Source: Dendrophyllia cribrosa
Lineage: Eukaryota > Cnidaria > Anthozoa > Scleractinia > Dendrophylliidae
Assembly (NCBI GenBank): GCA_024195265.1
Contig: JAJLRJ010000003.1
Coordinates: forward strand, 31,939,143 to 32,003,142
Length of the DNA: 64,000 bases
Direction: 5' to 3'
The translations under genes were made by a program, and so were the position numbers. Positions 10,572 through 23,500 of this stretch are shown here, piece after piece (positions within the stretch are counted from its first letter, which is position 1; the number at the start of each line of letters is the position of its first letter). The notes under the pieces were generated by a model. It searched no databases and was not told the origin of the DNA. It worked only from the letters and a program-made list of their open reading frames with translations.

Positions 10572-12859
10572 ATGTCGTGCCTTGAAAAGATGAAGATTCA
10601 AGGGATTCGTAGCTATTCCCACACTGAGCCCAGTGTAATTGAGTTCCAGAAACCACTGACATTAATTGTTGGACCAAATGGGGCAGGAAAGACAGTAATT
10701 GACATACTTTATTTTGCAAATTTCTACATGTACATTGTAACCTACTTGGGTTGTTAAAAAACTAACTAAAAAGACCCTCGAAAACTAAGGTCGCTTACCA
10801 TTTGTCAGAGCTGCCCGGCCGGACTGCTCAATTCGTAAATATTACTTCATTATTTGCCAGAACTGGTCGGCCAGACTGGTAAATTTGGAAATACATTTGT
10901 AGTATGCACCCTTTTGATGGACTTGTAGGAACAAGTCTTCAAAATAATGCATTCTAGTTTTAAACAGACCGGTCTGGCCAGCCAGTTCTGACAATAGTAA
11001 GCGCCCTAAGACTTAAGACCTCTCTCGTTAGTGAAAAGAACTACTAACTACATGTATTCACAGCAATTTCCCAGTTAAAATGCCTTTCCGAATGTCCTAC
11101 TCTATGTACAGTGTAGCTAGATATGGTACTCATTTTATGATCTGCAAAGACGTTCTTTGAGGTCAAATTATTGTTCATTTCCTGTCAGGCCTTATCATTA
11201 TTCCGTCACCCAACCCTGGATCAACCATGGGAGCACAAGAATAAATTCAACCTCAGACCATCTGAGAATCAGGCTGAATGAACCTTTGCTTTTAGGGCAA
11301 TATCCAGCCTCCAAATCTCTGACTCGCATTAATTTTATCCCGTTTTTTTTTTTCCACACCAAACTCACTCCCACATATTATTGAAACATTGCAAAGCAAA
11401 TCAGCCAAAACAATTACTTACATGAAAGAAGCAAAACAACAGCTAATCATGTATACAGTGTTTAAAGTCTTTTCATGTAAAGGTTTGGCTTTAATACACA
11501 TAAAACTCATAATTTTGACAGTTTACATCATCAGGGGGTCTAAGAGAGAGTTTTCATAACACCCGCCTACTTGGGCATCTCCCTACTTGTATGAGCCTAG
11601 TCATTGGGCTGGAGTGGAACAATAAGCACTTAATGACTGGCCTCAAGTAAAACAGTTCCCTCTACTAACTATGGTTATACCTCCCAACTCAAAAATATAA
11701 AATTATGTGGCTGAGATGAGAAAAAATGCGTGCTTGGTGCGGCTGGCACACACATTTTCCTTGGTTTCAAGACACACGACCTGATCCTGTGAGAAGTCGA
11801 AAGTTCAAGTTGTTGTTTTTCTAGAGAGTTAGTGAGTTTTGTTCGTCCTAGACACATGAAATGTTCTTGTCAAATCAAAAAGGAGTTTAAGTTGGGAGGT
11901 ATAACAGTTTTTTGTTGTGTGTTCATAAACAGTTGTATGGAAAACTCCAGTCCAGATATGTGGATTAAATAGTGTATGTGTATGCATGGTGGAATCTGGA
12001 AAACAAGCATGCATGCAGCAAAGTATTATTTTGCTCATGTTTTTAACTGCTGTAATTAATACTCTAATATCTTTACCATATACCCCACACCCTGTTTTTA
12101 TTCAAACATTAAATTTCTCACTAATTTTGTTTCAATGTTGCATTGACAGTCAGTTATAGAGTGCCTGAATTACATTGCCACTGGGGACATGCCTCCAGGT
12201 GCCAAAGGAAATCTCTTTGTTCACGATCCAAAGGTAATTAATTTAGTGTACATGTACATGATCATTCTGTTGAAGGTGCGAGCAAATGAAAGAGGGAAGA
12301 AAAGAAAGAAAGAAAGAATGATCAATACATGTAATTCATCACAAAGCGAGATTTATAAATTTGCCTTGTGTGGATTGCTTAAGGGTGGTGGAATCTTGGG
12401 TTGCCTTAATGTATATATTGGGTTGGTGTCCTGCAGTTGTTATCCAGTGTGACCAGCTACTGGGAGCAAGAATGTCTCAACTTCAAATTTCAGGGTCATT
12501 GTTGCCATGCAACACATTTTTAATAATTTTGTTTTCTCCAGTTTATGAAACCAGAAATCCATCTCTCCCTCCCCTGTCACTAAAATTTTGGGGTGCACTC
12601 TCCTCTGAGCTTTGCAAGGTTCTGCGAGACATGTATTTCTAGTAAAATAAATGATTGAATGAATAAATGAATACAATGTAGATGGACAGATTGACTGTCG
12701 GATACACATAGATAGACAGATGAATGGATGGATGAAGTATTTAGCATTTCTGGCAACTTTAATTTGGTTTTATCATAAAAAATTGTGTAAAGTGCTCCTC
12801 TTATGACAAAATTATTAAAAATGCGAACTTCAAGCCGCAAAGTAATATTTATTTATTTA

Positions 12860-12891
<32 letters not shown>

Positions 12892-15800
12892 GCAGATATG
12901 AAGAAACAAAACAAAAACAATCAAACCTTGTGTCTAACAGTCATTTTTTAACACACACAAAAACAATCAGCACTTACAGTACATGTATATGTCTCACCAT
13001 TCACCAAACCTTTGAATTACAATTGTATGTGCAGTTTGAGCTGTTGTATACATGTGTTTGTTTATTAATTTAGATTGCTGGTGAACTAGAAGTGAGAGGC
13101 CAAGTTAAACTGAGATTTAGGGATGTGACTGGAAGCCCTATCGTTGTGACCCGTACGCTGGTCTCTGAGCAGAAGGTAAGCACATGAATTGTATCAGTAT
13201 TATTGAATCCATAAAAAGTAATGCATTTTTTTTTCTGTAATTAAATCTGTCTGGGGAATATATTTTTACTTAATGTTTCCAACAGTTTCTAATGTCCACT
13301 GAGAAGTACAAGTCATGTACCATACAACACAGTGGTTTCAATAGGAGGTGATAATCAGGTTTTTGTTAAAATCCACTGATAATAGACACTGTCACTTCAT
13401 TCAGCTTCCAATAATCAATGCAAAAACAGGTGGTCCCCTCTTTCTTAACCAAGACTATGGGAGACACCCAAGGACTTTAAAATGGCTCAATCACTCCCTT
13501 CAGAAGTTTTTTCTGGATGAGGGTGTCAGCTTCAGCTCTCTTATGTAGCAGAAGGCATCTTCCCGGCTGACGGATGGGCTGCAAGGATCCAGTGTTAATC
13601 TTGTGTGTTACTAAGCTGGTGTGGCGAAGGTCATCAGAGTAGACAGAAAATATTTTGGAAAACAGCTGGGCAATTTGTAAGTGCTCCTCGGGATCCAGTT
13701 GATGTGAGCTGTGCTCAAGCAGGTCTAACAGAACGACAGAATGTCTACCATTATCAAGCTCTATTGGAGCTGTCACCTCACCCCCCTCCTTCGTAACTTG
13801 GCAGAGAGCTACATACATGAACGCTGTTCGGTTGTTTTACAAGTTTGAAAGGTTCACACATGGCTGCTATGGTGTCCTTGTACAAGGTGCAAGGAGAATC
13901 TGTAGGGTTTAGCACTTGCAATGGAACAATGCCTGAAGCTGTGTCTACCAAGCTTCTAGTTAGCATCAGTTGATGGACTTCCATCAGCCTTGCGGTGGGT
14001 TCAAGCAGCCCTAGAACAGGGTTCTTGTTAAGAGCCAGTAACCGGTTATTTTTACCGTCTATTCACGTGAATGGTACTGGCTATCGTGATGAAAATCGTA
14101 CCGAGATATCCTACTTCGTCCCCTGCACCCCTACTGTGGCACTGCCCTGGACCCCGTGGGGGGCCTCACCCCGCTTGAAGGCAGGTAACAAAGTTACCTG
14201 CTAAGTTGGGCTTATTACCTTCTTTTCAAAAACTTAACAAGAACCCTGCTAGAACAGGGGCATACAGATCAACTATTTGCCAGCTACTGTACCACAGCCT
14301 TGCTCCTAGGGTTCCTGGGTGCCTGTTATGAGTGTCCCAGGATTGACGAGAAACATCCATCTGCCAATTTTATAGTCTTAAGTTGTCTTGGCGTTGATTA
14401 TTATGTGCAAAAGATGGTCGCCTATGTCTTAGACTTTAGTATGGTGAATTTTGCACCAGTGTGTGCGAGGGTGTATGCCATTTAGGGCAGTAATGTTGAA
14501 TGTCCCCATTGTCGCCTTCAGGCCAAACACCGTGGTGAAGTCCAGGTCCTCCGCCAACTCTGTTGCAGGGTGTCCGATCCACTTCTTGGTTGCTGGACCA
14601 TCCTTTGCACCATTGTTTGAAACTCATTGTCTTCTTGTTTTGGAGCTGAGTCTACTGGCTTCGGGTTCTGCGAAGTTACCACCTGCACTATCTTTTTTTG
14701 CACCACCACTTTGTTTCTCAGCTGAGATAAAAAGGCCTGAACCTCTACAGCAGCATCCAGCCTGGTTTGACTTGATGAACCTTCCAACGGAGTTCAGGGT
14801 CACCCATTGCCTTGATGAACTGGTTTTTGACGATCAACTCTCTGAGGGAAATTGAGTCATGGGGTAGGCTTGTCTTGTCAGGCACTGGATTTCTTGGGCT
14901 AGTTCTAAAAGGGTTTCGGCAGGTTGTCTAGAGCAGCTTCATAGAGAAACCTGAAACATTCATTTTCTTTTGGATGTCCCAAACCTACTATTGAGTGCCG
15001 CCACCAGGTCAGAGTGGCGATATGCTGGGTCTTGTCGAGATCACCAAGCACTGCCTGAGCTGGGCTGCTGAGGCTGACGGCCAGGTAGGCTGCTTTGGTC
15101 TGCTTATCCTATCTTTTGATGTCGGCAACCAGCTCAAACTGGGCTTTATTACCCTCCCGTGAAGATGACGGTTTCTCTTTTTGCTAAGAAGGCTGGCAAT
15201 GTTAACTAGCCAAAAGTGGAGCTGGTAGAGCAGGAAAACGCTCATCCTCGGGCTCGGCAAACAAATTGGGAAAACCAATTCTATTACAACAATGTGGCAG
15301 TTATGCAACAATGCAGTCACAAAAACTGTGACACATTTGTTTTACCACAGTACTATAATTTTCCTGGCACCTTAGGTTACACAGTACAAGAACATGCAGT
15401 GCATGTCAAGTTCAAGAATTGTTATATTAAGAAAATTAATCATCTGAATCATTTTAAATAACAGGTATAGGTAGTAGGGTTTACAAATAACAGAAAAAAT
15501 GCAGAATGGCAACATCGTACTAACAGTAACTATGGTGCATGTCTATTGTCCCTATGTTACTGTCTGAACAGGAGTTGAGGGCCCTAATTGGAATAAGTGG
15601 GGATGCCTATTGGCAAGGGGGTTTTAACAAAATCACCCTCAAAAGGGGTGCTTTTTCAATGGGCACGGCAAAAACCTTTTGCTCGTCCGCTCGTCTGAGA
15701 CGAGTTCTTCTTGATCTTGGACAAGTGGATTTCCAAAAGCACTTGTCCAATGGGACAAGTACAATTTACCAGGAGAAATTTGTCTCGTTTTTCACTGAGT

Positions 15801-18800
15801 TCTAAGTTTCCCAAGCATCTCTGGACTTCGTAAACTAACCTGGTTTCGCAAATTTCTGTTTCTTTTTACTCATGAACTTACCCGTTTTCCGACCATGCAA
15901 ATTTCTTAAGCACATGTCCGCTTTGAATTTGTTTGTCTTTGGTGTTCCTTCATTGCTAAAGGCTTCAAGATGTCCAACAAAGATAGGGAGCACTGTTTCA
16001 ACACAGGTATTTTCACAATTTGAGGCTAAATTTTACAATTTATAAACACAATGCTCATGTTCATGCGTTACGAGAATATGTGTTTCATGCGGATCCTCAT
16101 TCTTCAATTTGATTTTTGGTCTCCGAGGAACTCTGGCAGCCCTGTTAGAGAAACAAGACTCACTTTTCTACACCATCTAAAGTTAAAGAATGTTTGCTCC
16201 ACATTATTCACCTCAAATAAATAGAATGTTCAATTTCAAGGCTCAAAAAGTCTGGTCAACTTATATCACCGGAAAGTATAATCTATTGCAGATGTTCCCA
16301 CAGATAAGCCGCAATTTTGAGTAAAACTTTTAGGCAAATGTGGTTATTCGCCAGTTTTACGATACATTGTAAATTTGTTTTACAGCTACTTTTTTTAATT
16401 TATTCATTTTTTGGGCGAGTGAATTTCACTTTTGGACAACCAAAATTTGAGTGGCACTTGTCCAATGGACAAGTGGAAAGAAAAAAACGTTTTTTTGCCC
16501 TGATGGGGGATGCTTATTGGTAGAAGGGCGCTAAATTGAATCTTCAGCCCTGCCAGAGTGTGACGGCAGCTGCAATTTTGCCGCCTACAGTCAATTATTT
16601 GCTGTCTTCTTCACACTGGAGTTCACAAATCGTGACTAATAACAAAATACAACTCAAGCCCTTCCTGCCTACATGTACTACTTCTGTTACCCTGCCTACC
16701 ACTACAAAACATTCTGACAGGGCTGAATCTTTACAAGAGTGTGATGTTAGTTACATGTAGTTCAATCTGTTCTAGTTCTGTTGACTGAAGTGAAGAGTCT
16801 GAGACCTGTTGACTATTATTTTGAGGCCTTTATTTCAACTGACCAACTGAAATCTCAACTTGAACTCAAAGCAAACACGGCTTCCAAGCACGGGGTTTGT
16901 CACTTGGGAGAACTAGTAACGAGCCTCAGTTGTGTCATACAGTATATGAATCAATAACCTAAATCTACAATTATCTTAAAATATCCGGGAGAACTCTCAA
17001 ATAGTCTTTTTATGCTAACAGGGTAAAAAGACACAAACAAGGACTATGGAGGGCAACATTGTACGAGAGGTTCATGGCGAGGTAATACAATACAAATACA
17101 GTTGCATGCAGACTTGTGTAATTTGTTGCTTTTCAGAATGACCCTCGATGACATTAATTTTTAAGCTCTTGCAATGCATGTACAGTACCATAAATCTGAG
17201 TTTTCTGTTATCCTTTTTCTAGAGGCGAAGTTTGAGCTCAAAGTGTGCAGATATCAATAGAGAGGTTAGCATCATTATTAATGAATATTTACTGTATCGA
17301 CATGGCATTCAATATCCACTATTACTGTCATTTGCTTACATTGTACAAAACTTGTATTTATTTAACCCATTGACACCTGAACCGCCCGTAACCGCCCGTA
17401 CAAGACTCCACTGCTTTAAATAAGAAATTTATCCAGAGTCGAGTCCCAAAGCCACTTCGTTTCCAGGCGGCCATTTTTCCAGTTCAACGAGCAACGAGCC
17501 AAATTCGTAAACGAAGTACAACACCTAACTCGCTTCATTGAGAAGTGGACTCAGAACTACCTCCAAGCTTAATGATGCTCACCAGGCAGCTACTAAAGAT
17601 GAAAAATGGCTGTGAACTTACCAAAAATCGTAGATAATTCATATTGGACCCTTTATTGCAAATCAACCAAGCAAAATGAGATCGTCACAATGACGTTTCC
17701 AGTAAACTCGAGCCTTCAGTGTTTTAGAACAGCAGCACTTTCAATGGTAACTCCAAATATGAAGTCACGAAATCCTATGGGGCGTGTGTATGCAGAAAAT
17801 CACTCAAAAACGTAAAAATCCTCAGGTGTGAATGGGTTAAGGTAAAGGTGGGTAAAGCCACACTTAGGCCACGAATGCCTCACACATCCAGGGTTTATAA
17901 GCACATCTTTTTTAGTATGAAGCAAAGGAGTACTGCTGCATGTTCTCCCTGAAAGTGTTAAAGGTCCAATGTGCTAGACCATTGTGTCTCTTCGTGTAAA
18001 TATACCTGCACTCCTAAAAAAATAATTGTTGTTAATTAGGTTAATAATGTTGTTTTCATGCAGATGATTTCATCCCTTGGAGTATCCAAAGCAGTATTGG
18101 ATAATGTGATTTTTTGCCACCAAGAAGAGTCTAACTGGTAGGCAACACTGAAAACATTGCAATTATTAAATGACAGGTTTCTTGCTGAAACGTACCCAAT
18201 GCTTGTGTGTATCTATTGTGCAACATGCAACACTCTTCTGTTTGAATTTATACATTATTAAGCTATTGTTCAACAACAAAAAGAACTTAAACATTTTTAA
18301 TTAAAACTTTGCTCGTGGCTTTACAAATTCAAAAAGATCAAATATTTGTACATGTAAGTAGTAAATACTGGACTTTCACTGCAGGGATCATTGGTATGGT
18401 ACTATGACTGTCAGGTTGTATATTTTTCTACTAAAATAAGTTAACTCTATCCTTTAGTCTTGTCTATAAACAAAAATCTTTAACTGTCAAGCTTTTTTCA
18501 AATTCATGTAATATCAAAATATCCAAATACCGAGAAGTGGGTTGAAAAAAAAGGTGTAGCTGAATTTTTTGTAACCAACTTTGAGGTGTTTGGATACCTC
18601 ATGAAAATACTCTATCGAGTGTCAATAGCTTCTCATACTGATCATTAAATATGGAGAAAACAAAGGAATTAAATTGCCAAAATCTCTGTTAAGGTTACAG
18701 TGTACCTTCGGGGGTGTCTCCAGTATAACAGCTCTAGCGTCTTAAGATTACACTTAATATACCTAAACCCAGATATCAAATTAAAGCTTATAGAGCTGGC

Positions 18801-20521
18801 TATCTAAAAATGGAAACTATTTGGTAATGAAATGAATTGTCGAATTTTTTACGACGTCTAAATTCGAACGTCCAAATTAGCTTTAAAACGCTATAACTCA
18901 AAGCGATTATTGTATTTTGCTAATTTGATTTGTTCTCGGGTTTCCAGACACGAAGCGCTAAAAAAACGTGTCGGCGATTTCCCATATTCAATTGCAGTGA
19001 AAAGTTACAGAATATTTTCGAAAAAGGGAGAAAAAAATTGGAGTGATCGCACGGAAATGGCTCTTGACGAAAAAGGTTTCGGAAATAAGAAATTCACCGA
19101 CACATTTTTGTTGATTATATGTTAGCCTAGCTTGTGTCCAAATTTGAGGAAAATCGAACAAATTCCCTTTGAGTTGTAGCTTTTTAAAGTGTCCCCTACA
19201 AGCGAAAAATTAACTTTGAGAAAACAGCGCTTAAAAAAAATATCGCTTCGTAAACAAACTCCGCCCACAAAAGTTATACCGTCATTTCTCCGTCAATTTT
19301 CACTATTTTTCGATAATTTTTTTTTGAATGAAAGTTCATTCTGTAAACTTTATTTTGATGCCAAAAAAAAAATTTCCATAAATTTTCGATCTGAAGGTAC
19401 ACTGTAACCTTAAGACTGGGTTTCCAAACCACTGTTATGAGTAAATATTTTAATGAGTTTGAGAAGTGCATTTCAATGCCTTGACAATAAATAAATAAAA
19501 TAAATGCATGCATTTGTATAGTGCAAATTCTATATACTTATATTCAAATGCGCTTCACAATCAATCAGACCCATCCCACCCATGAGCAACTTCAAGTATG
19601 ACACTGAGGATGGTCACAGCCAGGGTTCGTTGCATCCTCAGTTGTTCTTTTATGTCTCCATGGGAGACGGGACCACCATTTCTACGTGGTCATCTGAGCC
19701 ATTTCTCTAAATGTTGGTTTCAATGTCTGTGGCTCGGACTTACACAATAATGCTGCCACGCATTTGTGATCACACTAAGTTTGTTTGGAAATTGACAACA
19801 GACTAAAAAAGAAACACCAGTATAGAAAATAATCCACCGATGGCAAAGTTAATACATACGGTGTATACTACATTTATTTTTATGACTCAAGGTTTCATTC
19901 TGTCCCATGAACATAAAAGATACAGTCAAGCCTCTCAAAGCAGACACCCCCGTGAAGCAGGCACCTCTCTAAGTCAGTTTTCTGGTTCCGGCGGGAATTT
20001 CACATGTTTGACTGTAACTTAACTCTCTACACTGTATATGGTGGACACTTCTCTTAGGCAATCAGGTAGAGCTAGTCCAAGTGTGTCTGGCAGTATCTGT
20101 CAAGGTCACCAACAAAGGCATTCTTCATTTAGTTGGTTTGTTACATTGAATAAATACCGGTAATAATTATTGCAGAATGCTTAGTTGTTACTTATCAATT
20201 GTCTTACTCTTGGTGTTTATTACAGGCCTCTCAGTGAGGGAAAAACTTTAAAACAAAAATTTGATGATATATTTGCTGCCACAAGGTATGTTGCAAATTT
20301 CTTAACGGTATGCGTTTTTTTTGATTTGCAGATTGTTTTGAATTCATGATAATTTGTGGCCATTTAAATTCAGTGCTACTTATTCTTAAGTGAGTAGTCA
20401 GAGATTTTCACTGCAGTTATGACATTCTGAGGGAATGGTACATGTAAATGTACAAATTTTCTTTCTTCTCAACAGATACATCAAAGCATTGGAGGCTATT
20501 CGCAAATTTAGACTAGAGCAG
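10572..20521 (+). CDS. RAD50: RAD50 exons 1-8: N-terminal ATPase lobe
   Basis: Exons: 10572-10694, 12150-12233, 13074-13175, 17022-17081, 17223-17264, 18064-18137, 20226-20285, 20476-20521. The start [16 protein letters not shown] matches the family start, so ATG 10572 is chosen. The Walker A motif GPNGAGKT is at residues 34-41 and ends exon 1; exon 2 continues [17 protein letters not shown]. The Q-loop FCHQEESNW places the catalytic Gln at about residue 157. It is followed by [20 protein letters not shown] and [11 protein letters not shown], which opens the coiled coil. The Trp codon of ESNW is split over the intron between exons 6 and 7. Confidence 0.95.
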
Positions 20522-23500
20522 GTTGGTCTTTATAATGTGATGTGAATAGGTCAATATTTCGTTCTAGCCAAGTGGCTAATAACCTAAAAATTAATAAGCA
20601 AAAGTATTGAATTCTTTTTTCTTTGTTTTTACAAATTATTTTGGGTATTATGTTGAAAGATATGCATAAATTCAAAAAATCTCTTTTATTACACCCCGAA
20701 ACCTTGAGTGCTACATTTGTTAACATCATTATGTTCAGACCAACTTTAGTGGACAAGTGTAAGACATTTGTAAGCCAGCAAAGTTTGATCTGTTCAGACG
20801 TTTTTAGGGAAACATTTAGTCGTTTTGTGACTTAAAAGTCACAGAAAATGGTAGGTTTTTCCTAAAATCTGACTGGCTTTATTACTTACTCAGAATGAGA
20901 ATTTTAACCATCTGAAAATATTTTCGGCACTACCATTCCCAACATAATCAAGGGGAGATTTTCTATGGTAATGCTAACATGGTGATAAACATGACCATGA
21001 CAGTGGAAGGTGCATTGGGTATCTCATTAAGTTTACTAAGACCTAAGTGAGTGGTATTAAAGATGTCTTTAGCTTGTCCTCATTTTTTCCCACCCGTTCC
21101 TTCCTGCATCTGATTGATGATTAAGAGAAGGAAAACCATTTTGACCCCAAACGGCCTCCATCAGTTCTGCAGTTTTGGAAACTGGGGTGTGCTTCCTTCA
21201 TTGTCTTGCTTAAACCAATGTAGACTGTTACATCTCCATCTTTTTTCTACACAAAGGCTACATGTATCGTTGACACAGCGATTCATAGTCTGATAACTTT
21301 TCCCAAGACCCTTACATGTACATGTACTTTAAAAGAAAATCACAGAATTTGTCCAGTTAATGATGCAGAGTCACTCCCCAGTATTGCTGAGATATAAAGG
21401 GCTTAAAAAGCTATTCTTCTGCCTTGGTGGATGTACACTAGCAGGGGTGTTAGAGTCAGACAATCTACATACTCCCATGGCCACTCTCTTTGCCCTTTTT
21501 GAGTCCAATGAATGCTATAGTGTATTTGGTCTGTGAATGAACCCACCAAATTTTAACGATCCACGAAACAGTTTGTGCAGATTATTTTGTTGGCCTGTTT
21601 AATTTTAGTCCATTGGTGCATTTGAATTTTGTGCAGATTGTCTTGTTGAAGTATCATTTGATGGTTTTTTTGACAAGCCAATCTGCAAAAAATGCAAATG
21701 CATCCTCCACATTTCAACAATCCATGGACCAGTTTGTGCAGATTGTCTTTTTGAAGTGTCATTTGATGGTCTTTTAACAAGTCAATCTGCAAAACATGCA
21801 AATGCACCCTCCACATTTCAACGATTCACGGACCTTTTTGTGTAGATTGTCTTGTTAAGTGTCATTTGATGGTCTTTCAACAAGCCAATCTGCACGGCTC
21901 ATCCTCGGTGTAAGAACCTGTGAAACTCATGAGTGACGTAAAACAAAGAAAACAAAAGGCATAAAACAATAGAAACACCTGGGAATGCAATACTACAAAG
22001 GTAAAAAAACAATGGAACAGGTTCTTACACCGAAGTAAATCCAATCTGCACAAAATGCAAATGCATCCTCCACATTTCAACGATCCATGGTCCAGTTTGT
22101 GCAGATTGTCTTGTTGAAGTATCACTTCTTGGTCCTTTTGAGTCCAATAGATGCCATTTGGGCTGAAAGTGCACCCTTCACATTTGAGCAATAGATGGAC
22201 TATTTTGTGCATATTGTCGTGTTCAATCTGCACAAAATGCAAATGCACCCTCTACATTTTAACAATCCATGGACCAGTTTGTGCAGATTGTCGTGTTCAA
22301 GTATCATTTGTTGGTCTTTCTACAAGCCAATTCTTTTTTATGTTGGCCCTTTAAAATCCAATGGATGCCATTTAGGCTGCTTATGCACCCTCCAGATTTC
22401 AACGATCCAGGGACCAGTTTGTGCAGAAGATTGGTTTGTTCAAGTATCATTTGTTGGTCTTTCTACAAGCCAATCTGCACAAACTGCAAATGCACCCTCG
22501 TTATTTCAACGATCCATGGACCAGTTTGTGTAGATTGTCTTGTTGATGTTTTATTTCTTGGCCCTTTTGAGTCCAATGGATGCCATTTTGGCTGCAAATG
22601 CACCCTCCAGATTCCAACGATCCATGGATCAGGTTTTGCAGATTGTCTTCTTGAAGTATCATTTGTTGGTCCTTTTGAGTCTAATGGATGCCATTTAGGC
22701 TCATTTTGCACCTTCCAGATTTCAACAATCCGTGCACCAGTTTTTGCAGTTTGGCTTGTTAAAGAAGCATTTGTTGCTTCTTTTGAGTCCAATGGATGCC
22801 ATTTGAGCTGCAAATGTAGTACATTTGATAGTCTTTTTTAGTCCAATGTATCCCATTTGGGCTGCCAATGCACCCTCCTCATTTCAACGATCCATGGACC
22901 AGTTTGTGGAGATTGGCTTGTTGAATTATCATTTATTAGTCTTTCTACAAGCCAATTTGCACAAACTGCAAACGATCCATGGACCAGTTTGTGGAGATTG
23001 GCTTGTTAATGTATCATTCATTATGTTGTTAGCCTTTTTGAGTCTGATGTATGTCATGTGGGATGCCAAATGTACAAATGCATCATACCCATTTCATCAA
23101 TTTATAGACTAGTTTATTCAAATTAGCTCACAGAAGTATCATTTTTCCATTAGGACGATAATGCAATTTGAACAGTGATAACTGTAGTTCAATACATAAT
23201 AAAGGGGTTTCTTTCATGTTACAGGTCCAAACAGTGAAGGAGTATTCCATAGACTTGAATCATCTTAAGGCAAACAAGGAGAAAGCAGAACAGGTATATA
23301 TTTGACAATAAACCTATTTTGATCCAATGGCATTTATGACGTATATTGATATTTATGAAGCTGACTCCTTGTAAGATAAAAGCAAGCATACCAAAATGTT
23401 CTGCTTGTCGAAGAGTTCAGAGAGTCCCATATGCCTATTATGATGTATTCTGAATGGCTGCAGAACATGCCACAAAGCCATTTAGTAGCAGTTGGTTTAT

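Noticed and set aside
15597..16530. Pair of GGGATGC(C/T)TATTGG sequences as ends of one element
   Set aside because: Both copies are in direct orientation and the inner ACTTGTCC motifs do not give clear boundaries; possibly two fragments of one repeat family, not defined well enough to call.
22269..22841. 190-codon + strand frame in RAD50 intron 8
   Set aside because: It follows the periodic array, with the same residues recurring per unit; no splice sites or family match.
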